In this document: positions 17,651 through 24,703 of the stretch, piece by piece
Layout: each line of letters starts with the position of its first letter
Position numbering within the stretch: the stretch's first letter is position 1
Assembly: GCA_946539635.1 (NCBI GenBank)
Contig: CAMNHS010000004.1
Span: 1-25,574 of the forward strand
Origin: an uncultured Prevotellaceae bacterium
Lineage (GTDB): Bacteria; Bacteroidota; Bacteroidia; Bacteroidales; Bacteroidaceae
Length of the DNA: 25,574 nucleotides
Direction of reading: 5' to 3'
Position numbers and translations under genes: made by a program
The notes under the pieces: model-generated
What the model saw: the letters and a program-made list of their open reading frames with translations, nothing else
What the model was told of the DNA's origin: nothing
Databases searched by the model: none

Positions 17651-18823
17651 TTATGGTTCGTAGGCGTAGTTGACAAAAGCACGTTCTATGCGTTTTATTA
17701 CGAATAATGGTAAGAATCCGAGTGAAAGCATCGCAAAAATATTTATCAGTACGTCTGTCAGTGGATAAGTGTTAAGTATGCAGAGTTGGTATATGAGGTA
17801 GTAATGTCTCATTGGGAACATCCACGATACGCTTTGCAGCGGTGCGTCCATAGCGAAGACTGGGAATGCGGTTCCTGCCATCGAAAAACTCAGAACTCCC
17901 CAAAGAGAACATACGGACATCGCCATACGCATAGATGGTATAAGTCCGAAGATGAAAACTCCAAATCCCTGTGCCGATACTACGCTGAGGAAAGCGAGCA
18001 ATACTATTCTCCAGAATCCTCCAGGATGTGGGAAGTGTAGCCAGCCGAACAGATAAGAGTACACCAGTATGAATACACAGATGAAGACAAGTGTCTGTGG
18101 TAGTATCTTTGTGAATATTGCCATACCGAAGTCTCCGTGTGCCATCTCTAACCATCCTTTGTTATCTCTGTCGTTTTCGCGTCGCATACGGAATTTTATC
18201 TCTATTCCGAGCGAATATACCGTTACAAGGAATATGAGCAATATGATGGTGTTAGGTATCAGCATTGTGCTGAGATAAAAGTTGTAGTTTACCCATGGAT
18301 TGCCGATAAGGTGTGTGTCGAGAGCTATTGGCTGGAGTGCTGCCTTTATCTGCTCCGGTGTCATACCCTTTGCCTGCATGACGCCTTGCCCTACGCCGGC
18401 AGCAGCCAGCATACAGACTGTCTTCATGTCTTTATATATCAGCGAGCCGGCAGTCAGCGAGGTGTTGCTATAATAGAATGACATCTTTGGTTGACGGAAG
18501 GCAAGCATGTCACTTGTCATGTCTTTTGGGAAAAGCAGGAAACCGTATATATCATTCTTCTGTATGGCATGACGGGCTTCGTCCATAGAGGGGTAGTGGG
18601 CTACTACTTTTGTGCTCTGGAACGCATCTATCATGCGGGTCAGCTTACGAGTTGTCGTTGTCTGGTCAAGGTCAACAACGCCTATCGGCAAATCTTGCGG
18701 TGCTCCTTCGTCCATCAAGGATGTGAAGAAGAACGTTATCAATAGCGGTGCCACCACCATACACATGATGTATATAGGGTGTACCAACAATATATGTATT
18801 TCCCTGACGAAGAGTTCGCGCAT
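17651..18823 (-). CDS. ABC-2 type permease (first of a pair)
   Basis: A 390-residue inner-membrane protein built like its neighbour: helix at about 15-36 (YIMCMVVAPLLITFFFTSL), an extracytoplasmic domain (LPIGVVDLDQTTTTRKLTRMI, then NDIYGFLLFPKDM), then five to six helices from about 185 on, with SFSMAGTAFPVFAMDAPLQS near the C-terminus. The D-x-D-x-T-x-x-S/T-R/K pattern after the first strand is shared by ABC-2 exporters of the YhhJ group. The two permeases presumably heterodimerise. Its ATG overlaps the HlyD stop (TAATG), so the two are translationally coupled. No Walker motifs are in either permease. Confidence 0.88.
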   Translation of the reverse strand: MRELFVREIHILLVHPIYIMCMVVAPLLITFFFTSLMDEGAPQDLPIGVVDLDQTTTTRKLTRMIDAFQSTKVVAHYPSMDEARHAIQKNDIYGFLLFPKDMTSDMLAFRQPKMSFYYSNTSLTAGSLIYKDMKTVCMLAAAGVGQGVMQAKGMTPEQIKAALQPIALDTHLIGNPWVNYNFYLSTMLIPNTIILLIFLVTVYSLGIEIKFRMRRENDRDNKGWLEMAHGDFGMAIFTKILPQTLVFICVFILVYSYLFGWLHFPHPGGFWRIVLLAFLSVVSAQGFGVFIFGLIPSMRMAMSVCSLWGVLSFSMAGTAFPVFAMDAPLQSVSWMFPMRHYYLIYQLCILNTYPLTDVLINIFAMLSLGFLPLFVIKRIERAFVNYAYEP

Positions 18824-19809
18824 TATCTAACTATAACACTCATTCCTGGCCTCAAACCGTCAAACTTCTTCGTGGGACGTGCCTTAACCTCGAAGGTTTT
18901 CATGTCAAACTGACCATTGCTCTTTGTTGCTTTCCATGTAGCATAGCTGCCTTGGTCTTTTATGCTTGACACTTTCATTTCTATTTCTTTATCAAAAGCA
19001 GGCAGATATGCTGTGAATGTATCGCCTTTCTTCAGACCTTTAAGTTGGTCTTCACGCATATTGAAGGCTCCCCACAGGTCGTCCATGATGGATATTGTCA
19101 TTATTGGCGAACCGCTGCCGATGAGCTCTCCTACTTTTGGATAGATTGTTGCAACCTCTCCGGCTATCTGTGCAATCTGTATTGTTTCCTTTTCGTAAAC
19201 CTTCACCTCGTCCATCTGTCCGGAGAATGCCTTTACCTGTCCCTTTGCTGCTGCTTTTTCTTCTTCGCGTGCTCCGTTTACTGCCATGTCATACTGGCTT
19301 TTTGCAGCTTTCTCTTGTGCCTCGGATGCCTTGAACATGGCGTATGCCTCATCTCGCTTCTGGGCTGTCATGACGCCTTCGTCGAAGAGACGTTGTACGC
19401 GGTTATATGACTTTTCGGCAATTTCTTTTGCAGCCTTGGCTTGCTGCCATAGTTCGTATGCACCCTTTATCTGCTCTTTGCGGGCACCGTTGTTTGCCAT
19501 ATTGCTGAGTGCTGTTGCGGCATCAATGGCACCTTGCGCCTGAGTAGCCTTTGCAGATAACTCTGGCGCTTCAAGGATGGCGAGTGTATCGCCGACGTTT
19601 ACGTAGTCACCTTCTTTTACATAGATATGAAGGACGCGTGAAGGCACCTTGCTGGAAACGCGATATTCCTCTACGTCAATCTGCCCCTGGATGATTTCAG
19701 CATCCCTGCCGATGGCGAAGAAACCTATCATACCGATTATGAGCACTACTACTATGAATGCTCCGAGTGCTATCAATACACTATTATTTTTTGCTTTTCC
19801 CTTTGTCAT
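18823..19809 (-). CDS. HlyD-family periplasmic adaptor (membrane fusion protein)
   Basis: A 328-residue adaptor linking an inner-membrane transporter to TolC. It has an N-terminal anchor helix at about 11-33, a first lipoyl half (YRVSSKVPSRVLHIYVKEGDYVNVGDTLA, about 48-76), a coiled-coil hairpin rich in Ala, Lys and Glu (about 85-205), a second lipoyl half (GEVATIYPKVGELIGSGSPI), and a beta-barrel domain ending GLRPGMSVIVR. This is the YbhG/EmrA architecture. Together with the TolC gene 20 bases upstream and two permeases downstream it forms a tripartite exporter. The coiled-coil reaches TolC and is of ordinary length. Confidence 0.92.
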   Translation of the reverse strand: MTKGKAKNNSVLIALGAFIVVVLIIGMIGFFAIGRDAEIIQGQIDVEEYRVSSKVPSRVLHIYVKEGDYVNVGDTLAILEAPELSAKATQAQGAIDAATALSNMANNGARKEQIKGAYELWQQAKAAKEIAEKSYNRVQRLFDEGVMTAQKRDEAYAMFKASEAQEKAAKSQYDMAVNGAREEEKAAAKGQVKAFSGQMDEVKVYEKETIQIAQIAGEVATIYPKVGELIGSGSPIMTISIMDDLWGAFNMREDQLKGLKKGDTFTAYLPAFDKEIEMKVSSIKDQGSYATWKATKSNGQFDMKTFEVKARPTKKFDGLRPGMSVIVR

Positions 19810-19829
19810 TTTTCTTTCCTTTCTTCATT

Positions 19830-21377
19830 TTATAGTTTTCCGATGGCTTTCTTCATTGCCACCTCTGCTGTCTTGACGTCTATCTCTGCGTCTATCTTTG
19901 CTGTTTGTGCTTTCATCCAAGCTGTCTGTGCAGCCATTACGTCAGTAGTGCTTATTACGCCTTCTTTAAAGCCTAAGTTGGCACAGCGTAGGTTTTCCTC
20001 TGCGCTCCTGATGTCCCCCAATGCCGTTGCGAGGTGTTTGTGAGCCTCTTTCAGTTTGAAAGAGCATTGGCTTACTTGCAGACTTATCATCTCTTCAGCT
20101 TCATTGTAAGTTAGCTCCGCCATTCTGGTAGAGTTTTTTGAGGCACGTATCTTGTATGCTGTCTCGCCCCAGTCGAGAACCGGTACTCTCATCATTACTC
20201 CTACGGTGAGGGCTCCTTTGAATTTTCTTTCGAAACCATTATATACGCTGGGGTTTGAGAATACGGCACCGCCTGTCAGTGCTATCTGTGGCAGGTAGCC
20301 GGCTCTTGCCAGTTTTGTCTTCTCTTTTGAAAGGTCTATGCTCTTTGACAACAGAGTCAATTCTGGGCGAGCCGAGAAGTCTTTTCCTATTTCTTCGGTG
20401 TCGCCGCTATATGTGATGTCTTGTGCCACTTCCTCGTCAACCAGTGATATGTTGCTTTCGAGGTCCATGCCGCAAATCTGGCACAGGTACATCTTTGCCA
20501 ACGACAGTCCGTTGTCCACCTTTGTCAGGGTCATCTCGGCCTCGTTCACTGCGACATCTACCTTCAGTCCGTCTGCTCTTGTGGCAACGCCTTCATCTAT
20601 CATTTTGTGGACATCGCTGTTCAGTTTCTTCACGAGGTCGAGATAGTTTGTTGCCAGGCGCTGCTTTTGCTTCAGCGATACCACGAGCCAATAGGTGTTG
20701 TCGGTGTTGTAGATTATTTCCTGTTCTGTCTTCTCGATGCCTGTTGCCGTCATCTGCTCGCCTATGTCAGCCATTTTGTTGGCAGCGGTTATGGCGCCGC
20801 CCATGTAGATAGGCTGTGTCAGCATTGCCGATGCCATGAACATATGATGGGTGTTGGTGTTGAAGGCATCAACTATCGACTGCCCTGTGGCATTTATGTC
20901 TTTCATCAGGGCATCGCTGACTCCTATCAGTCCGCCAAGTCTTTGTCCCATGGATAGCAGAGCCTGTGCTTCCGCAGGGTTTATCAGTCCCTGCGTGGTC
21001 ATCTTTGTCAGGAGGTTGGTGACTATCTGTCTTCCTGTGGCACGATCGGCGGGCGTGAGGGTATTGCCAATCAGGTGTAGCATTTCCTGTGAACCGATTG
21101 TACCCATGTGCGGCAGCATTGCCTGCTGTTCCTCGTTCAGCAGTGATATAGAGCGTGAGGAGTACATATATCCTCCTGTCACGTCGATGTGTGGCAGATA
21201 CTTCGTTCTTACGCTTTTCCGCGTGTTTTCTGCGATGTCTCTCTTTACCTTTGCTATGCTCAACTGCTTGTTGTTCCTCAGTGCTCGTGCTCGGCAAGAG
21301 TCGAGGGACAGTATTTCAGCATTCAGCGATGCCAAAGGCAGAAGGGCGCAAAATGTTAAAAATAATAATCGTGTCAC
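19830..21377 (-). CDS. TolC-family outer membrane efflux protein
   Basis: A 515-residue outer-membrane channel protein. Signal peptide at 1-20 (ending LASLNA), then LSLDSCRARALRNNKQLSIAK, the typical first TolC helix, and two homologous helical repeats. The second starts near 335 (FSARPELTLLSKSIDLSKEKTKLARAGYLPQIAL). PVLDWGETAYKIRASKN and the terminal helix with VISTTDVMAAQTAWMKA are standard features. An extra Met/Gly/Leu-rich segment lies at about 90-165 (TPADRATGRQIVTNLLTKM), longer than in most TolC proteins. The start is GTG (21375-21377) overlapping the TGA of the upstream GT2 gene as GTGA, so coupling is likely. It serves the HlyD/ABC-2 system encoded next to it. Confidence 0.93.
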   Translation of the reverse strand: MTRLLFLTFCALLPLASLNAEILSLDSCRARALRNNKQLSIAKVKRDIAENTRKSVRTKYLPHIDVTGGYMYSSRSISLLNEEQQAMLPHMGTIGSQEMLHLIGNTLTPADRATGRQIVTNLLTKMTTQGLINPAEAQALLSMGQRLGGLIGVSDALMKDINATGQSIVDAFNTNTHHMFMASAMLTQPIYMGGAITAANKMADIGEQMTATGIEKTEQEIIYNTDNTYWLVVSLKQKQRLATNYLDLVKKLNSDVHKMIDEGVATRADGLKVDVAVNEAEMTLTKVDNGLSLAKMYLCQICGMDLESNISLVDEEVAQDITYSGDTEEIGKDFSARPELTLLSKSIDLSKEKTKLARAGYLPQIALTGGAVFSNPSVYNGFERKFKGALTVGVMMRVPVLDWGETAYKIRASKNSTRMAELTYNEAEEMISLQVSQCSFKLKEAHKHLATALGDIRSAEENLRCANLGFKEGVISTTDVMAAQTAWMKAQTAKIDAEIDVKTAEVAMKKAIGKL

Positions 21378-22186
21378 TTTTTATTGCTTGATTTTTTCTT
21401 ATGTTTTATTTTCTTCTTTATCTGTCTGTTGATGGCGCGTCCTGCTGCCTTGATGCAGAACCATCCGTGCATGAGGAGCGTCGTTGCGATGCCGTAGTGT
21501 CTTGTCATTATTCTGAACCTCTCCTTCAGCGACTCCCATTGATGTGCTGTTGTCATTCCGCCGTCCAGATAGTCGCACAGGGTCAGTCCTGTGTTCAGGG
21601 TCTTTACACCGTCTGCCTCTCCAGTTTTCATGATGCGGATGCACCAATCTACGTCGGCAGAATACTTGTATGTGGTGTCGTATGGTGTCTTTTTTGCCAG
21701 GTCGGCTCTTGCGTAAAAAGCCTGATGGCATACGAGCATGCCCCACTTAAAACTCCTCCATGTAAGGTCTCGTGGTGGCTGCAGGCGGCGAGGGTGGAGG
21801 AATATCCCCATGTTATCTACAATGTCTGTATAGCCATATACCACGGACGGCTTGTTACCGTATTTCAGTTTTCCTGCGATGTCTTCCAAGGTAGCTTCGT
21901 TGAACAGCTTGTCGCCAGCATTCAGGAATACTATATAGTCACCAGTTGCGAGATTCAGGGCCTTGTTCATGGCGTCATACAGACCGCTGTCTTTTTCGCT
22001 GTGTACTATGATGCGTTTGTCTTTCTCGGCATATTCCTGTGCCACAGACACTGTACGGTCGCTGGAACAGCCGTCCATTATGATGTGCTCATAGTACGGA
22101 TATACCTGCTCTGCTACGCTTTTCATAGTGCGCTCCAGTAACATCGCTGCGTTATAGGTACATGTTATAATCGAGAATTTTACCAT
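21374..22186 (-). CDS. Glycosyltransferase family 2 (WcaA-like), first gene of the polysaccharide operon
   Basis: A 270-residue GT-A enzyme with MVKFSIITCTYNAAM at the start, IIMDGCSSDRT near 35-45, DSGLYDAMNKAL near 66-77, the metal-site segment FLNAGDKL near 87-94, and SADVDWCIRI in the acceptor half. It ends in a very basic tail (about 250-270, RQIKKKIKHKKKSSNKK) that would suit membrane association. The open frame begins at 22207, but that ATG lies inside the promoter -7 box, so the ATG at 22186 is chosen; it also restores the canonical GT2 N-terminus. The stop overlaps the TolC start by 4 bases, tying this transferase to the exporter. Sugar specificity is unknown. Confidence 0.9.
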   Translation of the reverse strand: MVKFSIITCTYNAAMLLERTMKSVAEQVYPYYEHIIMDGCSSDRTVSVAQEYAEKDKRIIVHSEKDSGLYDAMNKALNLATGDYIVFLNAGDKLFNEATLEDIAGKLKYGNKPSVVYGYTDIVDNMGIFLHPRRLQPPRDLTWRSFKWGMLVCHQAFYARADLAKKTPYDTTYKYSADVDWCIRIMKTGEADGVKTLNTGLTLCDYLDGGMTTAHQWESLKERFRIMTRHYGIATTLLMHGWFCIKAAGRAINRQIKKKIKHKKKSSNKK

Positions 22187-22204
22187 ATAAAAATAATCCG
22201 CGTG

Positions 22205-22236
22205 CAAAGGTACAATTTAGTGAGCAAATATCCAAA
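22205..22236 (-). promoter_or_regulatory. Bacteroidetes-type promoter of the polysaccharide operon
   Basis: On the minus strand TTTG (22233-22236) is followed after 20 bases by TACCTTTG (22205-22212), both exact consensus matches. Transcription would start near 22200, leaving a leader of about 14 bases before the ATG at 22186. It is the only strong promoter I see for the operon running to 8301. Confidence 0.8.
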
Positions 22237-22285
22237 TGAAAATAATAAAATGTTGTCTTTTTCGTGAAATATGGTGAATTTCGAG

Positions 22286-22318
22286 TGACAGACTGTCATA
22301 ATAAGGTGTCATGTTGAC
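22286..22318. promoter_or_regulatory. Two TGTCA/TGACA palindromes upstream of the ClpB-like gene
   Basis: TGACAG-A-CTGTCA (22286-22298) is a perfect palindrome about a central A. GTCA-TGT-TGAC (22308-22318) is a second, shorter one built of related half-sites. They lie between the divergent polysaccharide promoter and the ClpB start, and look like sites for a dimeric regulator. Their role is inferred. Confidence 0.55.
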
Positions 22319-22332
22319 GCACTCGCGGTTCG

Positions 22333-22347
22333 TGGTATGACCTTTGC
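22333..22347 (+). promoter_or_regulatory. Sigma-54-like promoter element for the ClpB-like gene
   Basis: TGGTATGACCTTTGC has GG and GC spaced exactly as in the -24/-12 consensus TGGCACGnnnnTTGC, differing at two bases. A competing reading is a degenerate Bacteroidetes promoter: GACCTTTG (22339-22346) as -7 with TTG at 22314-22316, 22 bases upstream. Either would start transcription near 22355-22360. An inverted repeat ATTGAC...GTCAAT (22357-22376) would then fall in the early 5' leader. Confidence 0.45.
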
Positions 22348-22415
22348 GAGAAGGTGATTGACTGTCAAAGGTCAATAACCAATAAGCAATAAACATTAAC
22401 AGTTAATCAAATAAA

Positions 22416-22421
22416 AAGGAG
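22416..22421 (+). promoter_or_regulatory. Strong Shine-Dalgarno AAGGAG
   Basis: AAGGAG lies 8 bases before the ATG at 22430. Such a good Shine-Dalgarno is uncommon in this window and supports this ATG as the true start of the N-domain-less ClpB protein, rather than a remnant of a longer frame. Confidence 0.75.
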
Positions 22422-22429
22422 AAAGAGAC

Positions 22430-24526
22430 ATGTTTAATCAAGAACAACAAATGAATCCGAAAGAAGCCCTTGAGCGCTTCTGCAAGAATCTGGTCAGCGA
22501 TGCCAAGAATGGTAAGCTCGACCCAGTTATAGGCAGGGACGACGAGATACGTCGTGTCTTGCAGATATTGTCACGACGCACCAAGAACAATCCTATCCTC
22601 ATTGGTGAGCCAGGTACTGGTAAGACAGCCATTGCCGAAGGCCTTGCGCAACGTATTGTGCGCGGCGATGTGCCTGAGAATCTGAAAGAGAAGGAGATAT
22701 ATACCCTCGATATGGGTGCCCTCGTGGCAGGTGCGAAATATAAAGGCGAGTTTGAGGAGCGTCTGAAGGGCGTCATCAATGCCGTCATTCAGTCTGAGGG
22801 CAAGATAATCCTTTTCATCGACGAGATACACACCCTCGTTGGTGCCGGCGGTGGCGACGGTTCTATGGATGCCGCAAACCTCCTGAAGCCAGCACTGGCG
22901 CGTGGTGAGCTGCGTGCCATCGGTGCTACTACGCTGAACGAGTACCAGAAATATTTTGAGAAGGACAAGGCCCTGGAGCGTCGTTTCCAGATTGTTATGG
23001 TTGATGAGCCAGACGAGTTGTCAGCCATCTCAATCCTCAGGGGACTGAAGGAGAAGTACGAAAACCACCACAGGGTACGTATCCAGGATGACGCCTGCAT
23101 CGCTGCCGTCACTCTCTCGGAGCGTTATATCTCCGACCGTTTTCTGCCCGACAAGGCGATAGACCTCATGGACGAGGCGGCTGCCAAGCTGCGTATGGAG
23201 CGCGACTCTGTGCCGGAGGAACTGGACGAGTTGACACGAAAGCTGAAGCAGTTAGAGATAGAGCGCGAGGCCATCAAGCGTGAGAAGGACGAGGCAAAGC
23301 TGAAGGAACTCAACAAGACCATCTCCGAACTGCAAGACGAGGAGATGCGCATGCGCTCCGAGTGGGTTAAGGAGAAGAATGCCGCAGAGTCAGTGCAGCA
23401 GGCTAAACAAGAGATGGAGCGCCTGCGCTTCGAGGCCGAGAAGGCTGAGCGCGAGGGTGACTACGGCAAGGTGGCAGAGATACGCTACGGCAAACTGAAA
23501 GACCTCGAGGCAAAGGTGAAGAATGCCACGGCTACGTCCGAGAATAAGTACCTGAAGGAAGAGGTTACTGCCGATGACATCGCGGAGGTGGTGTCACGTT
23601 GGACGGGCATACCTGTCTCCCGTATGATGCAGAGTGAGCGCGAAAAGCTGTTGCATCTTGAGCAGGAACTCCACAACCGTGTCATAGGTCAGGACGAGGC
23701 CATCACAGCCGTTTCAGATGCTGTGCGCCGTAGCCGTGCCGGCTTGCAAGACCCTAAACGTCCTATTGCCTCCTTCATATTCCTCGGCACTACGGGTGTC
23801 GGAAAGACAGAACTGGCAAAGGCCCTGGCCGACTATCTCTTCAACGATGAGTCGCTCATGACACGTATCGATATGTCCGAATATCAGGAGAAATATTCTG
23901 TCTCCCGTCTTATCGGTGCTCCTCCGGGTTACGTGGGCTATGATGAGGGCGGACAGCTGACCGAGGCGGTGCGCCGTAAGCCATACTCCGTAGTGCTCTT
24001 CGACGAGATAGAGAAGGCCCATCAGGACGTCTTCAACATCCTCCTGCAGGTGCTCGACGACGGACGTCTGACTGACTCGAAGGGTAGGGTGGTGAACTTC
24101 AAGAACACCATCATCATCATGACTTCCAACCTCACCAAGGACCAGCTTTACGGCAAGGCTCCAATCCTCGACGGCAATGGCATGGTGAAGCCCCCAATCC
24201 GTCCGGAGTTCCTCAATCGTATCGACGAAATCATCAATTTTAGTCAGCTTACGAAAGACCAGATTAGCGACATTGTCCGTCTGCAGATGAACCGTGTTGC
24301 CAAGATGCTTCAGGCGCAAGGTTTCGAGCTGAACGTCACCGATGCTGCAGTCGCTACGTTGGCCGAGGCAGGCTTCGACCCCGATTTCGGAGCACGTCCT
24401 GTAAAGCGTGCCATCCAGCGCGACGTCCTCAACGCCCTCAGCAAGCAACTCCTTGCCGGTACGGTGTCGAAGGATAAGCCAATCACCGTCGATAGCCAGA
24501 ACGGTGAGATTGTGTTCCGGAACTAA
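22430..24526 (+). CDS. clpB: ClpB-type AAA+ disaggregase lacking the N-terminal domain
   Basis: A 698-residue cytoplasmic chaperone ATPase. The first AAA domain has Walker A GEPGTGKT (59-66), pore loop GAKYKGEFE around Y104, Walker B D131-E132 and Arg fingers R184-R185. The ClpB middle coiled coil runs from about 262 to 375 ([15 protein letters not shown], then [18 protein letters not shown]). The second AAA domain has Walker A GTTGVGKT (453-460), pore residue Y501, Walker B D525-E526 and Arg finger R597 in [10 protein letters not shown]. The M-domain marks it as ClpB, not ClpC/ClpA. E. coli ClpB has 857 residues; this protein begins just where the E. coli short isoform (from residue 149) does, so the Clp-N domain is absent by design. 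The segment between TSN (567) and RPEF (591) is also short. GC-rich coding (one line counted at 65%). Confidence 0.93.
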   Translation: MFNQEQQMNPKEALERFCKNLVSDAKNGKLDPVIGRDDEIRRVLQILSRRTKNNPILIGEPGTGKTAIAEGLAQRIVRGDVPENLKEKEIYTLDMGALVAGAKYKGEFEERLKGVINAVIQSEGKIILFIDEIHTLVGAGGGDGSMDAANLLKPALARGELRAIGATTLNEYQKYFEKDKALERRFQIVMVDEPDELSAISILRGLKEKYENHHRVRIQDDACIAAVTLSERYISDRFLPDKAIDLMDEAAAKLRMERDSVPEELDELTRKLKQLEIEREAIKREKDEAKLKELNKTISELQDEEMRMRSEWVKEKNAAESVQQAKQEMERLRFEAEKAEREGDYGKVAEIRYGKLKDLEAKVKNATATSENKYLKEEVTADDIAEVVSRWTGIPVSRMMQSEREKLLHLEQELHNRVIGQDEAITAVSDAVRRSRAGLQDPKRPIASFIFLGTTGVGKTELAKALADYLFNDESLMTRIDMSEYQEKYSVSRLIGAPPGYVGYDEGGQLTEAVRRKPYSVVLFDEIEKAHQDVFNILLQVLDDGRLTDSKGRVVNFKNTIIIMTSNLTKDQLYGKAPILDGNGMVKPPIRPEFLNRIDEIINFSQLTKDQISDIVRLQMNRVAKMLQAQGFELNVTDAAVATLAEAGFDPDFGARPVKRAIQRDVLNALSKQLLAGTVSKDKPITVDSQNGEIVFRN

Positions 24527-24544
24527 GAATAGCAACTAATAATA

Positions 24545-24585
24545 AAAAAGGACTTGCAGTCATTTGAACTGCAAGTCTTTTGTTT
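24545..24585 (+). terminator. Rho-independent terminator after the ClpB-like gene
   Basis: GACTTGCAGT (24551-24560) and ACTGCAAGTC (24568-24577) form a perfect 10-pair stem with a 7-base loop, preceded by an A-run and followed by TTTTGTTT. It lies 24 bases after the stop codon. The A-run also lets it work in the reverse direction. Confidence 0.9.
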
Positions 24586-24638
24586 ATGGTTGTCAATAGA
24601 TATTTTATGTAGTTAAACGAAAAAAAATCCGTTATTAT

Positions 24639-24669
24639 TTTGCAATAACAAGGAAAATAACTATCTTTG
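24639..24669 (+). promoter_or_regulatory. Bacteroidetes-type promoter for the OmpA-like gene
   Basis: TTTG (24639-24642), a 19-base spacer, then TATCTTTG (24662-24669): exact matches to both consensus elements at standard spacing. The predicted start near 24675 leaves a leader of about 28 bases before the ATG at 24704. Confidence 0.85.
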
Positions 24670-24703
24670 TCCCCGAAAACTTTTAACCTAACCAATTACA
24701 ATT

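Noticed and set aside
20851..21432. 193-codon plus-strand open frame
   Set aside because: It is antisense to the TolC gene with no recognisable motif or ribosome binding site.
21401..22141. 246-codon plus-strand open frame
   Set aside because: It is antisense to the GT2 gene, Cys/Val-rich with no domain, and is explained by the codon use of the real gene.
22187..22207. Upstream ATG of the first GT2 gene (adds MHADYFY)
   Set aside because: The ATG at 22207 falls inside the TACCTTTG promoter element, so it would not be transcribed; the ATG at 22186 gives the normal GT2 N-terminus.
23714..24535. 273-codon minus-strand open frame opposite clpB
   Set aside because: It is a shadow of the GC-rich clpB coding sequence; no family features, and it runs against the strong coding signal and terminator.
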